64,000 nucleotides of DNA. Source: Tannerella sp. (GTDB taxonomy: Bacteria > Bacteroidota > Bacteroidia > Bacteroidales > Tannerellaceae). Where the stretch lies: positions 27,508 to 91,507 of the forward strand of contig JAITVY010000077.1 of the NCBI GenBank assembly GCA_031285565.1. Reading direction: 5' to 3'. The translations under genes were made by a program, and so were the position numbers. The notes below the pieces were generated by a model. It saw only the letters and a list, made by a program, of their open reading frames with translations, did not search any database and was not told the origin of the DNA. Shown piece by piece: positions 9,276 through 19,170 of the stretch (the stretch's first letter is position 1; each line of letters opens with the position of its first letter).

Positions 9276-9599
9276 ATGAAGAAAAGACGGTCGGATATCA
9301 GATAAAAACAGGTCAATTTGGCAAATAATTGTATTATTATATAAATAAATACAAACAGCAAAAACAATGCATCTAGCTAACAATCAACGAACTACAACAC
9401 ACATCTCTTTTTATGCCTTTTCATTATTTATATACATGCTCAATATATTATCACATAGTGTGTGTTTTCGCACATGCACATTTATTTTCCTGCAAAAGCG
9501 AACAAAATGTTATCAGACTTTTGACCTACAACCGTAAATTTGGTAAAAAGCATATAGAGTTACACGAAATTTTACGTAATTTGCAGAAAAAAGATAAAG

Positions 9600-10652
9600 A
9601 TGGTAAAAATAGGAGATAAAGTACGCTTTCTGAATAGTGTGGGTGGAGGCGTAGTAAGAGCTTTCCAAGGCAAAAATATGATATTGGTTGAAGACGACAA
9701 CGGTTTCGATTTCCCGGCACTGATTACCGAATGCGTAGTAGTAGGCAGCGACGACTCATTAAAAAGCAGCTCAATACCCCAAAAAGAGACACCGGTAATT
9801 CCACAACAAAAAGCAGAAGAACCTAAGGTAGAGCTCAAAATCGAAGAAACTCCCCAGGGTGAACGTTTAAATGCATATCTGGCGTATTTACCCATCGACC
9901 CGAAATCAATGGTTGAAACAAGTTATGAAGCATACTTCATTAATGAAAGTAATTACTACCTCTTTTTCAACTATATGAACCGTAGTAACAATAGTTGGAC
10001 AAGCCGCTACCACGGCATTATAGAACCACATACAAAAATATTTCTGGAAGAGTTTGAAAAAAGCGAACTGAATAGTTTAGAAAGGATTTGCATACAACTG
10101 GTTGCCTACAAAAAAGATAAACCTTTTTCTTTGAAAAACACCTATTCGGTAGAGCTCCGGTTAGACACCGTAAAATTCTACAAATTCCATTGTTTTACCG
10201 AAAATGACTTTTTCGACGAAGGCGCACTGATATTTCCGGTTATACAGTATGATGTGCCCGAAAAGCAAATGCTGGTATCTGCCACCGAAATCCAGGAAGC
10301 CATGATGGAAAAGAAACACGAACGGCCCAGAATTTCATCCGCACCGGCAAAAAAGCAAAATAAGGAAAAACCGGCTATTGAAATAGACTTGCATATCAAT
10401 CAATTATTAGATACAACTCAGGGAATGAGTCCTGCTGACATTTTAAACTATCAGATGGAGACATTTCATAAGATATTAAAAGAAAATGCCGATAAAAAAG
10501 GGCAGAAGATCGTATTCATCCATGGCAAAGGAGAAGGAGTACTACGTACAGCTATCGAAAAAGAACTAAAAACACGCTATAAATCATACACATATCAGGA
10601 TGCCTCATTTCAGGAATACGGATTTGGTGCAACACTCGTAAAAATCAGATAA
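9600..10652 (+). CDS. DUF2027 and Smr domain protein
   Basis: This two-part protein is common in Bacteroidetes. Residues 1-50 form a small beta domain (MVKIGDKVRFLNSVGGGVV) of the DUF2027 kind. The middle (about 80-230) is a beta-rich domain also assigned to this family. After a charged linker (KKQNKEKPAIEI), residues about 260-350 form an Smr domain with the signature DLHINQLLD and the HGKGEGVLRTAI nuclease/nucleic-acid-binding loop. Smr domains act as nicking nucleases or bind stalled ribosomes, often as part of MutS2; here there is no MutS core, so a stand-alone role in DNA or RNA processing is inferred. It is followed 2 bp later by the CYTH gene, so the two form an operon. Confidence 0.88.
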   Translation: MVKIGDKVRFLNSVGGGVVRAFQGKNMILVEDDNGFDFPALITECVVVGSDDSLKSSSIPQKETPVIPQQKAEEPKVELKIEETPQGERLNAYLAYLPIDPKSMVETSYEAYFINESNYYLFFNYMNRSNNSWTSRYHGIIEPHTKIFLEEFEKSELNSLERICIQLVAYKKDKPFSLKNTYSVELRLDTVKFYKFHCFTENDFFDEGALIFPVIQYDVPEKQMLVSATEIQEAMMEKKHERPRISSAPAKKQNKEKPAIEIDLHINQLLDTTQGMSPADILNYQMETFHKILKENADKKGQKIVFIHGKGEGVLRTAIEKELKTRYKSYTYQDASFQEYGFGATLVKIR

Positions 10653-10654
10653 AA

Positions 10655-11128
10655 ATGGGCCTTGAAATAGAACGGAAATTCTTAGTCAAAGGAGATTTTA
10701 AACCATTTGTTCAGATGCAAAACCGGATTGTGCAGGGATATATTTGTACAGACAAAGATCGGACTGTCCGGATACGTATTCGTGGTGAAAAGGGGTTTCT
10801 GACCATTAAAAATGCCCCCAATGAACACGGCTGGAGCCGTTATGAGTTTGAACAAACCATTTCATTAACAGATGCGGAAGAATTGCTGAAGTTATGCCTT
10901 CCCGGAATAATAGATAAAGTACGCTACCTGATTCCGTTCGGGAATCACACCTGGGAAGTGGATGTATTCCATGGCGAAAATGAAGGACTGATAGTTGCCG
11001 AAATTGAACTGGAATCCGAGAATGAAACTTTTGAAATTCCCGAGTGGATTGGGAACGAAGTTACCGGCGATCCGAAATACTATAATGCAATGTTATCAAC
11101 ACATCCTTACAGCAATTGGAATCTATAA
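10655..11128 (+). CDS. CYTH-domain phosphohydrolase/inorganic triphosphatase-like protein
   Basis: CYTH proteins (adenylate cyclase CyaB / thiamine triphosphatase fold) hydrolyse triphosphates inside a beta tunnel. This 157-residue protein starts with the diagnostic ExExK signature (MGLEIERKFLV, Glu4-Glu6-Lys8). It continues with charged strands such as DRTVRIRIRGEKGFLTIK, and ends with acidic strands (VAEIELESENE) that would bind metal. Size is normal for a minimal CYTH domain. The start is 2 bp after the Smr gene, indicating translational coupling. The most likely activity is tripolyphosphatase or nucleoside triphosphatase; the exact substrate cannot be read. Confidence 0.88.
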   Translation: MGLEIERKFLVKGDFKPFVQMQNRIVQGYICTDKDRTVRIRIRGEKGFLTIKNAPNEHGWSRYEFEQTISLTDAEELLKLCLPGIIDKVRYLIPFGNHTWEVDVFHGENEGLIVAEIELESENETFEIPEWIGNEVTGDPKYYNAMLSTHPYSNWNL

Positions 11129-11132
11129 TTTA

Positions 11133-11250
11133 AAATACCGAATTATACGTATGAAACGAAGCATTATTTTTATAAAATCACCAAAGTCCTTGATAAAAAA
11201 ATCGTGCGAGTTCCATGCGACCTTGGTGTAAAAAAATAAAATATTATCGT
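11133..11250 (+). promoter_or_regulatory. repeated leader element (copy A) directly before the DPP11-like gene
   Basis: This ~118-bp segment, ending at the start codon, is closely similar along its whole length to 49674-49783, which ends at the start codon of an unrelated gene. Conserved blocks are AAATACCGAA, ATGAAACGAAG, AAATCACCAAA and the core TCGTGCGAGTTCCATGCGAC (TCGTACGAGTTCCATACGAC in copy B), then CCTTGGTGTAAAAAA and TCGTATGAAA, which includes the gene's own ATG. It can encode a 26-residue peptide starting MKRSIIFIKSPKS (11151-11231); copy B starts MKRSMIFYKSPKS but the frames diverge later. Function is unknown; a shared cis-regulatory leader or a mobile promoter-type repeat is the inference. 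Confidence 0.65.
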
Positions 11251-13401
11251 ATGAAAAAGTTAACCCTCTTTTTAATAAGTAGCCTGATCAGCATTCAACT
11301 GTTCGCGGATGAAGGCATGTGGCCGCTCCCGTTATTGAATCAACGATCAGCCGAAATGCAGGCATTAGGTTTAAAACTGCAGGACTATGATATCTATAAT
11401 CCGGATTCATCGTCCATCAAAGACGCAATCGTTCAGTTCGGAGGAGGATGTACAGGCGAGATTATTTCTTCCGAAGGCCTTGTTCTGACAAATCATCATT
11501 GCGGCTACAATCAGATTCAGGCACATAGTTCTGTCGAACACGATTACCTGACAGATGGTTTTTGGGCAATGTCGCGCCAGGAAGAGTTACCTTGTCCGGG
11601 CCTCTATGTAACATTCATCGAAAAGATTGAAGACGTTACAGATTATGTCAAAAAGGAGCTTGAAAAAGAGACGGATCCTGCATCCATGAATTATTTGTCG
11701 CCAACTTACCTCAACGGTCTGGCAGAGACATTAGCAGGAGACAAATTCCTACAGAATAATCCGTATATTGAGGTAGAGATCAAAGCATTTTACGGAGGTA
11801 ACCAATATTATATGTTTACTAAAAAGGTCTACTCCGATGTGCGCATGGTAGGAGCTCCCCCCTCTTCTATCGGTAAATTCGGAGCAGATACGGATAATTG
11901 GATGTGGCCGCGCCATACGGGAGATTTCGCTATTTTCCGCATTTATGCCGATGCAAACGGACAACCGGTCGAGTATGCCGAAACAAATCAACCTCTTCGT
12001 CCGAAACGTTGGTTAAACATATCCGTAAAAGGAGTCAATGAAGGAGATTTTGCCATGATGATTGGTTTTCCGGGACGTACCAATCAGTATTATACTTCAT
12101 GGGAAGTCGCCGAACGTCGTGATATTGACAACCAGATACGCATTCATTTCCGGGAACTACGACAGCAAGCCATGCTGGAAGAAATGTTAAGTGATCCGGC
12201 TACCCGTATTCAATACTCCGGAAAATATGCATCCTCTACCAATGCATATAAAAATGCAATCGGCTCCAGTTGGGCTATCAATTATCAACAATTCGAGACT
12301 TCTAAAAAAGAACGTCAGGATCGTCTATATAATTGGGCCAAACAAAAGCAACGCAATGAATACGTGCAAGCTTTGGATCAAATCGAACAAATAATAAAAG
12401 ACCGGGCAGATTTACGGCGCCGTAGTTGGGCACTCGACGAAGCAATCCTGCGGGGAATCGAATTTGCAAATGTCCCCACAGGCTTGCAAAGCCTAATCGA
12501 CGTGCTGAATGGAAAAGATAAAGCCGCACAACAGAAATATCTGCAAGCGCTGGAAATTGCATTCGAAACATTTTTTGATGCGAATTATGCCCCCCAGGTC
12601 GATAATAAAATCGCCAAAATTATGTTGGCGGAATATTTACAATGGATCCCGACTGAAAACCAACCGACTTATTTTACCATTATCCGACAGCAATATAAAG
12701 GAGATGTAAACCGGTTTGTTGATGATCTGTTTAAGAAATCAATTTTCGGAAGCAAAGAAAATTTTAATCGTTTCATAGCCCGCCCATCTGCAAAAGCGCT
12801 CCAACAAGATCCTATGGTTTTATTCGCCCAATCCGTGCGAGACGAAAAAAGCAAATTAACGGAAGCTCTTAAAGGTTTTGATGCTGCTTATGCAAATGCA
12901 CACCGAAATTATATCAAAGGATTATTAGAAATGGAACAGGATCAGGTACACTTTCCCGATGCCAATTTATCAATGCGGTTAACATACGGACAAGTGAAAG
13001 GATATAAACCAAAAGACGCTGTCACCTATTCCCATCAAACTACGTTAGATGGTGTAATGCAAAAGGAAGATCCGGACAATTGGGAGTTCGTCGTACCGAA
13101 GCGCTTAAAGGACTTATATACAAATAAAGATTTCGGACCATATGCTACAGAAAATAAAATGCCTGTATGCTTTTGTGCATCTACCCATTCAACCGGTGGC
13201 AATTCCGGCAGCCCTGTGTTAAATGCAAACGGCGAATTAATCGGAATAAACTTCGACCGTAATTGGGAAGGTGTAGGTGGCGATATTCAATATTTACCTG
13301 ATTATCAAAGAAGCATTATTGTAGATATCCGCTATGTACTTTTCATTATTGATAAATATGCAAATGCAAAATATCTGGTTAACGAAATGAATATTAAATA
13401 A
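11251..13401 (+). CDS. S46-family dipeptidyl-peptidase, DPP11-type
   Basis: S46 peptidases are periplasmic serine exopeptidases that release dipeptides for peptide-fermenting Bacteroidetes. The ATG at 11251 is chosen because it starts a clear signal peptide (MKKLTLFLISSLISIQLFA); an in-frame upstream ATG at 11215 lies inside the repeated leader. The 716-residue product has catalytic His83 in TNHHCGY, an Asp in RHTGDFAIFRIYAD, and Ser652 in GGNSGSPV. Eighteen residues after the serine stands Arg670 (NFDRNWEG). In Porphyromonas gingivalis the equivalent residue is Arg673 in DPP11, specific for Asp/Glu at P1, and Gly in DPP7, so acidic specificity is inferred here. Length and motifs are complete. 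Confidence 0.93.
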   Translation: MKKLTLFLISSLISIQLFADEGMWPLPLLNQRSAEMQALGLKLQDYDIYNPDSSSIKDAIVQFGGGCTGEIISSEGLVLTNHHCGYNQIQAHSSVEHDYLTDGFWAMSRQEELPCPGLYVTFIEKIEDVTDYVKKELEKETDPASMNYLSPTYLNGLAETLAGDKFLQNNPYIEVEIKAFYGGNQYYMFTKKVYSDVRMVGAPPSSIGKFGADTDNWMWPRHTGDFAIFRIYADANGQPVEYAETNQPLRPKRWLNISVKGVNEGDFAMMIGFPGRTNQYYTSWEVAERRDIDNQIRIHFRELRQQAMLEEMLSDPATRIQYSGKYASSTNAYKNAIGSSWAINYQQFETSKKERQDRLYNWAKQKQRNEYVQALDQIEQIIKDRADLRRRSWALDEAILRGIEFANVPTGLQSLIDVLNGKDKAAQQKYLQALEIAFETFFDANYAPQVDNKIAKIMLAEYLQWIPTENQPTYFTIIRQQYKGDVNRFVDDLFKKSIFGSKENFNRFIARPSAKALQQDPMVLFAQSVRDEKSKLTEALKGFDAAYANAHRNYIKGLLEMEQDQVHFPDANLSMRLTYGQVKGYKPKDAVTYSHQTTLDGVMQKEDPDNWEFVVPKRLKDLYTNKDFGPYATENKMPVCFCASTHSTGGNSGSPVLNANGELIGINFDRNWEGVGGDIQYLPDYQRSIIVDIRYVLFIIDKYANAKYLVNEMNIK

Positions 13402-13432
13402 GTAAAATATTTTTTTATTGTATCAAAATAGA

Positions 13433-13440
13433 TAAGTTTG
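13433..13440 (+). promoter_or_regulatory. -7 box for the anchor-L secreted protein gene
   Basis: TAAGTTTG matches TAnnTTTG and stands 32 bp before the ATG at 13473, in the 71-bp gap after the peptidase gene. No -33 match at the standard spacing. Confidence 0.5.
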
Positions 13441-13472
13441 TATCCTCATTAATTACTAATAAATATTTTTAG

Positions 13473-15968
13473 ATGAAAAAAAAACTACTTCGCAAACAAT
13501 TAATGGGGGCATTACTTTTATGTAGTAGTGGTATTTTGATCCATGCACAGGATCAAAATATACCTCAATTATCCAAAATGGATAGCATATATCAAAAATA
13601 TGTTAACGAAGGATACCCCGCGCAATTTGCAGAGAAAAGAGCACAAGCTATTGCAAGTCAGCAAGACGTTCAACTCAGAACAGAAATCAGTGGTCGCCCC
13701 GCAACTCCAAATGAAAACAGTATAAAAGTGGGTAGGGCAAACACCTCATTAACCCCTACTCAATTTGTAACAGATGTTCTGTTAAAAGCAGGATCAGACA
13801 AAAGCAGGATCAGAAATGTACAATTCAGTGGCTGGAACTGGGATCAAACTGCGCAACAATGGCAAAATCAGGCGGTGAGTGCTACCGATGCAATGAATGG
13901 TAATGTCGTTTTTACGGCAGAAGATCGGTCATTATTGTATTTTGAACGGGGTAACTTGGTAGACCCTTCCATATTTGAATTGGAAAAAGGTTTATTACTG
14001 GCAACCGGACCTGCACTAAACGCTGAAGGACCCAACCAAAGTGTAGGTTATTATCGTTGGGATGTTGCAACTTCTTCCTGGAATAATGTAAACAGTAGCA
14101 GTTTATCATATGGAGCCAGGCGTGATGGCACAAAAGCCTGGGCTTATGGTCCGGCAGGAGGTTATGCGGCAACTGCAAATGATGTTCATCAGGGCCCTAC
14201 TTTCAATGATACATTTGATGGAGATTTAGATAGTTTAATCGCTGCTTTCCCTGGAAACTGGACTACCGAAGGTAGTATTCTGGAGTTTGATTTTCAGCCT
14301 TATATAGAAAAAGCAACGTTTGATTATATTTTTGCTTCTGAAGAGTACCCGGAATGGGTATACCAGGGATATAATGATGTATTTGGTTTCTTTGTTACAG
14401 GGCCTTACGATAAACCCAAATCGGAAGGAGGAGTTGAAAATGCAGCTAGTGGTCAATATCAATACCCGAATAATCCGAAAAATAACAATATTGCTATTTT
14501 AAATATTGATCCGGCTACACAAGACACCACATATGTAGGAGTTGACTACACAAACTGGGGACGTCCTGTTTCTATTCCAATGACTGGTGGAGCTGCAATA
14601 ACACCTGCAAATCTCCCTGATCCAAATGTGTCCCCACAACCTTCTTCATATTATTTAGGAGGAAGGATGCCAACTAATCCCGAGACCCACCGGGTTGTCT
14701 ATCAGGATGATGATTTAATGGAATATGATGGCTACTCTATTACATTACAAGCTGTAGCAGACCGGTTAGTACCCAATCAATGGTATCATTTGAAACTGGC
14801 AGTCGCTCAGGTTGGAGGACCGGATATTTGGCACGGTTCAGCTTGTTTTTTAAATAACCTGGATTTAGGTACTCCCAATGCAGACATTGAACATCCTTAT
14901 CTGCTGACTGCTTTTGACTATTTGGGAGAAGAGTTCTTATATGACGGTTGCGTCCAAACGCTGATCCTGAGTTTCGATTCTGCTACAGCATCCAGTATGC
15001 CTATGGTAGAGATTGAATATATTGGTATTGGCGGCGACTCTTTCCTGGATGCGGAAGGAAACAAACTTTTCCCGAATGATACGGTTCAGTTAACAGGAGC
15101 AACAGACACAATCCGTTATTATCCATTTCAGGCTGTTCTGCCAAAAGATATAGAAAACGGAGTACAAATAGGTATCGTAGCAAACATTGGTGGAGCACGT
15201 GATACTGCCATGCTCTATAATTTATACAACAAGGTAACTATCGGAGAAAAAAAATATTACAAAACAACAGCTAACTATGCCGGAAAAATTGTATTGGAAC
15301 TATCCGGCGGTTCTCCACAATTACATCGAAAATTAAACGATGGCGAATGGAAATTAGCGTCAATACCATTTACAAAGTCAGAAATAGCGAATGCAGGCGA
15401 ACAGGCTGTAATTTTATTAAGAGAACCGAATACCTGTTATCTGATTGATACAATTATATTATCAAAAGCTACGGGTGAACCTGTAATAACACGCCCCATA
15501 TATATGCCCGAAATCCCGGGAGCCATATGCAGTGTTCCGGCAGGCGAAAACTTTGTTGATAGTAGAGACGATTTTGTATTTACAATTACTCCTACAGGTT
15601 CCAATGTCGGCTTAGAACTGGTCGTTACAACATCAAGAACCTCCGTTCCGGATAGTGAAGGGCTGATTATTGAAAAACTAGCTGACGGAAGTTATAAAAT
15701 AACGATTCGACAGGTACAAGAACCTATTAATGTATATGTTGACTTTGTAACGTCAAATGCATCTGTTCAAAACCATAAAATATGGACAAATAATGATCAG
15801 TTGTATATCCAGTCCGATCAAAATGAGACTGCAAATATTTATACGGTTTCCGGAGAATTATTCAAATCAATAAATCTTAATTCCGGAGAAACAACTATAA
15901 CAAGTTTGCCCCGTGGTTTCTATATTGTAAAAATGGCTGCAAAAACACATAAAATAGTGATTAAATAA
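13473..15968 (+). CDS. secreted choice-of-anchor L domain protein with T9SS C-terminal sorting domain
   Basis: This is a large surface or secreted protein of 831 residues exported by the T9SS. It begins with a signal peptide (MKKKLLRKQLMGALLLCSSG onward to HAQ). Residues about 85-470 match the choice-of-anchor L pattern: PTQFVTDVLL near the start, then LLLATGPALNAEGPN, TFDYIFASEEYPEWV, FGFFVTGP and NNIAILNID. Beta-sandwich repeats follow (about 480-750). The last ~75 residues form a type A sorting domain with ANIYTVSGELFKSI, RGFYIVKM and a terminal basic KTHKIVIK, cut off during secretion. Function beyond surface display is unknown. It has its own promoter and a strong terminator. Confidence 0.88.
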   Translation: MKKKLLRKQLMGALLLCSSGILIHAQDQNIPQLSKMDSIYQKYVNEGYPAQFAEKRAQAIASQQDVQLRTEISGRPATPNENSIKVGRANTSLTPTQFVTDVLLKAGSDKSRIRNVQFSGWNWDQTAQQWQNQAVSATDAMNGNVVFTAEDRSLLYFERGNLVDPSIFELEKGLLLATGPALNAEGPNQSVGYYRWDVATSSWNNVNSSSLSYGARRDGTKAWAYGPAGGYAATANDVHQGPTFNDTFDGDLDSLIAAFPGNWTTEGSILEFDFQPYIEKATFDYIFASEEYPEWVYQGYNDVFGFFVTGPYDKPKSEGGVENAASGQYQYPNNPKNNNIAILNIDPATQDTTYVGVDYTNWGRPVSIPMTGGAAITPANLPDPNVSPQPSSYYLGGRMPTNPETHRVVYQDDDLMEYDGYSITLQAVADRLVPNQWYHLKLAVAQVGGPDIWHGSACFLNNLDLGTPNADIEHPYLLTAFDYLGEEFLYDGCVQTLILSFDSATASSMPMVEIEYIGIGGDSFLDAEGNKLFPNDTVQLTGATDTIRYYPFQAVLPKDIENGVQIGIVANIGGARDTAMLYNLYNKVTIGEKKYYKTTANYAGKIVLELSGGSPQLHRKLNDGEWKLASIPFTKSEIANAGEQAVILLREPNTCYLIDTIILSKATGEPVITRPIYMPEIPGAICSVPAGENFVDSRDDFVFTITPTGSNVGLELVVTTSRTSVPDSEGLIIEKLADGSYKITIRQVQEPINVYVDFVTSNASVQNHKIWTNNDQLYIQSDQNETANIYTVSGELFKSINLNSGETTITSLPRGFYIVKMAAKTHKIVIK

Positions 15969-15992
15969 AAATCAGGTTACATTATAAATACA

Positions 15993-16031
15993 AATGAGGC
16001 TGTTTCAAAATAAAATTGAAACAGCCTCATT
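15993..16031 (+). terminator. hairpin terminator after the anchor-L gene
   Basis: A perfect 16-bp stem (AATGAGGCTGTTTCAA and its complement) with a 7-nt A/T loop, starting 25 bp after the stop codon and followed by GCTTTT. Confidence 0.88.
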
Positions 16032-16094
16032 GCTTTTAGGTTATATTATCTTTATAGAAAACAGATAGCTACCAGCTATCAAAATCAGAACTCA

Positions 16095-16300
16095 TTTCAT
16101 TTTGAATTACATTCGACTTGCACTATTTTTTCTGAACATAAGCGGCATCTCAGCAATGACAAAAGAAAATAACTTTGCTTTTGCCATTACATTCGACTTG
16201 CACTATCTTTCCAGAACATAGGCGGCGCTTCGGCAATGCAAAATTAAAACAAGTTTCATTTTGCATTGCTCTCAGCTTGCACTATCTTTGCACTAATTTT
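16095..16300 (+). repeat. tandem ~80-bp repeats carrying promoter boxes, upstream of leuS
   Basis: Three successive units start at 16095, 16174 and 16254 (spacing 79 and 80 bp; the last is partial). Each carries TTTG, 19-20 bp, then a -7-like box in the context CTTGCACTATCTTT. Unit 1 has TTTG 16101-16104 and TATTTTTT 16124-16131. Unit 2 has TTTG 16180-16183 and TATCTTTC 16204-16211. Unit 3 has TTTG 16260-16263 and a perfect TATCTTTG at 16283-16290. Only unit 3 has an intact consensus and is the likely leuS promoter. An inverted repeat (CAATGCAAAA/TTTTGCATTG) spans the junction before unit 3. The same element is found before fumarase at 47540-47589. Confidence 0.8.
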
Positions 16301-16332
16301 GTGAAATTTAAATGGCAGGACATAAAAAAGTT

Positions 16333-19170
16333 ATGGAATACAACTTTAAGGAAATCGAGAAGAAATGGCAGGCAAAATGGGTTGCCGACAAGACATACAA
16401 AGTCAAAGAAGACGCTGGTAAACCCAAATTATATGTATTGGATATGTTTCCGTACCCTTCAGGAGCAGGTCTGCATGTCGGACACCCCCTGGGATATATA
16501 GCATCCGATATATATTCACGTTTCAAACACTTACAAGGTTTCAATGTCCTCCACCCGATGGGATATGATGCATACGGACTACCGGCTGAACAATATGCAA
16601 TCCAGACAGGTCAGCATCCGGCTATCACAACCGAAAAAAATATCAACCGCTACCGCGAACAAATGGATAAAATCGGCTTCAGCTATGATTGGAGCCGTGA
16701 AGTCCGCACATCTGAGCCTGAATACTATCACTGGACACAATGGGCGTTCATTCAAATGTTCAACAGCTATTATTGCTATGATGAGCAGCAGGCACGACCC
16801 ATTGAAGAGTTAGTACAAGCCTTTGAACAAGTAGGCACAGATGGTATGAATATTGCCTGTGGTTGTGAACTCACATTTACACCCAACGAATGGAATGCGA
16901 AGACTGAAAAAGAAAAGCAGGAAATACTGTTGAATTATCGTTTGGCCTATCTGGGAGATATGATGGTGAACTGGTGCCCGGCATTAGGAACCGTATTAGC
17001 TAATGATGAAGTCATCAATGGAGTTTCCGAACGGGGAGGTCATCCCGTTGAGCAAAAAGTAATGCGCCAATGGTGTCTCCGCGTATCCGCATATGCACAA
17101 CGTTTACTGGATGGGCTGGATACGATTGACTGGACAGACTCCCTGAAAGAAACACAACGTTACTGGATTGGTCGTAGTGAAGGAGCAGAAATGCAATTTA
17201 AAGTAAAAGATTCGGATACGGAATTTACGATATTTACAACACGTGCCGATACGATTTTCGGAGTTACCTTCATGGTTCTTGCTCCCGAAAGTGAGCTGGT
17301 CGACCTGTTGACTACACCGGAACAAAAAGCCACTGTAGAAGCCTATAAAACTGCGGCAAAAAAGAAAACCGAACGCGAACGCCAGATGGATAAAAAAGTC
17401 ACTGGTGTATTCTCTGGCTCATATGCTATTAACCCGTTGACAAACGAAGCCATTCCGGTTTGGATCAGCGATTACGTATTAGCTGGCTATGGTACAGGCG
17501 CCATTATGGCTGTGCCTGCGCATGACAGTCGCGACTACGCATTTGCTAAGCATTTTAACTTGCCTATCGTTCCGCTGATCGAAGGCTGTGATATTTCGGA
17601 AGAAAGCTTCGATGCGAAAGAAGGAAAGATGATGAACTCACCCCAGCCTGGCAAAGGAATCGAAGGCGGATTAGTTTTAAACGGGCTCGAAGTATATGAA
17701 GCTATCTCAAAAACAAAAGAATATATCAAAGATAAAGGGCTGGGACGTATCAAAGTAAATTACCGTTTGCGCGATGCAATCTTCAGCCGCCAGCGTTACT
17801 GGGGAGAACCTTTCCCGATTTATTATGATGCTGACGGACTGCCTCAGCCATTGCCAATGGAATCTCTGCCATTGGAATTACCCGATGTGGATAAATTTCT
17901 TCCGACCGAGACAGGTGAACCACCTTTAGGACGTGCAGAAAAATGGGCCTGGGACACCGTTAATCTGAAAGTAGTAGAAACATCTGCAATCGATAACAAA
18001 ACGATATTTCCGCTCGAACTGAATACGATGCCCGGATTCGCTGGTTCTTCGGCATATTATATCCGGTACGAAGATCCGCACAACAACAAAGGACTGGTTG
18101 ACAAGCAAAAAAACGAATACTGGCGAAATGTAGATTTATATCTGGGCGGAACAGAGCATGCAACAGGGCACCTGATTTACAGTCGTTTCTGGAATAAATT
18201 CTTATTCGACTTAGGAACTATTTGTGATGAAGAGCCTTTCAAAAAACTGATCAACCAGGGAATGATTCAGGGACGTTCGAATTTTGTATATCGCATTAGC
18301 GGTACAAATAAATTCGTGTCACTCAATCTGAAAGATCAATACGAAGTAACTCCATTACACGTAGATGTAAATATCGTAAGCAACGATATGCTGGATTTAG
18401 AACAATTCAAAGCATGGAGGCCAGAATTTACCGATGCCGAATTTATACTGGAAGATGGTAAATATATCTGCGGATGGGCAGTCGAAAAAATGTCGAAGTC
18501 GATGTTTAATGTGGTAAACCCGGATGTTATTGTCGAAAAGTTCGGTGCCGACACCCTACGTATGTACGAAATGTTCCTGGGCCCACTTGAACAATCCAAA
18601 CCCTGGGACACAAATGGTATCGACGGAGTACATCGCTTCCTGAAGAAACTATGGGGATTCTTTTATGATAATACCGGTACATGGCTGATTACAGAAGAAA
18701 AAGCAACAGCCGATGAACTGAAATCGCTTCATAAACTGATTAAAAAAGTAACGTATGACATTGATCATTTTTCATTTAATACATCAGTCAGTGCATTCAT
18801 GATTTGCATCAATGAATTGGGTGGATTAAAATGTCATAAACGTGAGATACTGGAAACTGTCCTGATTGTATTAGCTCCTTTTGCTCCACATATTGCAGAA
18901 GAATTATGGCATGCATTGGGGCACAAATCTACAATATGTAATGCTGTATGGCCGGAGCATAACGAAGCATACTTAAAAGAAAATGCGGCTACATACGCCA
19001 TTTCATTTAATGGAAAGACACGTTTCAGCCTTGAAATGCCAACTGACTGGTCGCGTGAAGAAGTGGAAAAATTCACATTAGCACACGAAAACGCAGCCAA
19101 ATGGCTTGAAGGGAAAACACCGAAGAAAGTAATCGTCGTTCCCGGAAAAATAGTAAATATTGTCGTTTAA
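16333..19170 (+). CDS. leuS: leucyl-tRNA synthetase
   Basis: LeuRS charges tRNA-Leu. The ATG at 16333 ([13 protein letters not shown]) matches the usual family N-terminus; an in-frame ATG at 16312 would add seven residues and cannot be excluded. The 945-residue enzyme has the class I HIGH-type motif in [12 protein letters not shown] near residue 45. The CP1 editing domain lies at about 220-430 (with [13 protein letters not shown] and [19 protein letters not shown]). The catalytic KMSKS loop reads [10 protein letters not shown], followed by an anticodon-binding helical domain and a C-terminal domain. An extra segment of ~90 residues before KMSKS is present; I recall this as usual for Bacteroidetes LeuRS. 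A perfect promoter lies in the repeats upstream, and the stop overlaps the start of the next gene by one base. Confidence 0.97.
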   Translation: MEYNFKEIEKKWQAKWVADKTYKVKEDAGKPKLYVLDMFPYPSGAGLHVGHPLGYIASDIYSRFKHLQGFNVLHPMGYDAYGLPAEQYAIQTGQHPAITTEKNINRYREQMDKIGFSYDWSREVRTSEPEYYHWTQWAFIQMFNSYYCYDEQQARPIEELVQAFEQVGTDGMNIACGCELTFTPNEWNAKTEKEKQEILLNYRLAYLGDMMVNWCPALGTVLANDEVINGVSERGGHPVEQKVMRQWCLRVSAYAQRLLDGLDTIDWTDSLKETQRYWIGRSEGAEMQFKVKDSDTEFTIFTTRADTIFGVTFMVLAPESELVDLLTTPEQKATVEAYKTAAKKKTERERQMDKKVTGVFSGSYAINPLTNEAIPVWISDYVLAGYGTGAIMAVPAHDSRDYAFAKHFNLPIVPLIEGCDISEESFDAKEGKMMNSPQPGKGIEGGLVLNGLEVYEAISKTKEYIKDKGLGRIKVNYRLRDAIFSRQRYWGEPFPIYYDADGLPQPLPMESLPLELPDVDKFLPTETGEPPLGRAEKWAWDTVNLKVVETSAIDNKTIFPLELNTMPGFAGSSAYYIRYEDPHNNKGLVDKQKNEYWRNVDLYLGGTEHATGHLIYSRFWNKFLFDLGTICDEEPFKKLINQGMIQGRSNFVYRISGTNKFVSLNLKDQYEVTPLHVDVNIVSNDMLDLEQFKAWRPEFTDAEFILEDGKYICGWAVEKMSKSMFNVVNPDVIVEKFGADTLRMYEMFLGPLEQSKPWDTNGIDGVHRFLKKLWGFFYDNTGTWLITEEKATADELKSLHKLIKKVTYDIDHFSFNTSVSAFMICINELGGLKCHKREILETVLIVLAPFAPHIAEELWHALGHKSTICNAVWPEHNEAYLKENAATYAISFNGKTRFSLEMPTDWSREEVEKFTLAHENAAKWLEGKTPKKVIVVPGKIVNIVV

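Noticed and set aside
9413..9619. 68-codon plus-strand frame before the DUF2027/Smr gene
   Set aside because: It overlaps the real start, has no family resemblance, and its composition is that of the A/T-rich gap.
16095..16300. CRISPR or attachment-site interpretation of the 80-bp repeats
   Set aside because: The units are continuous, contain promoter boxes and recur before another gene; no cas or integrase genes are near.
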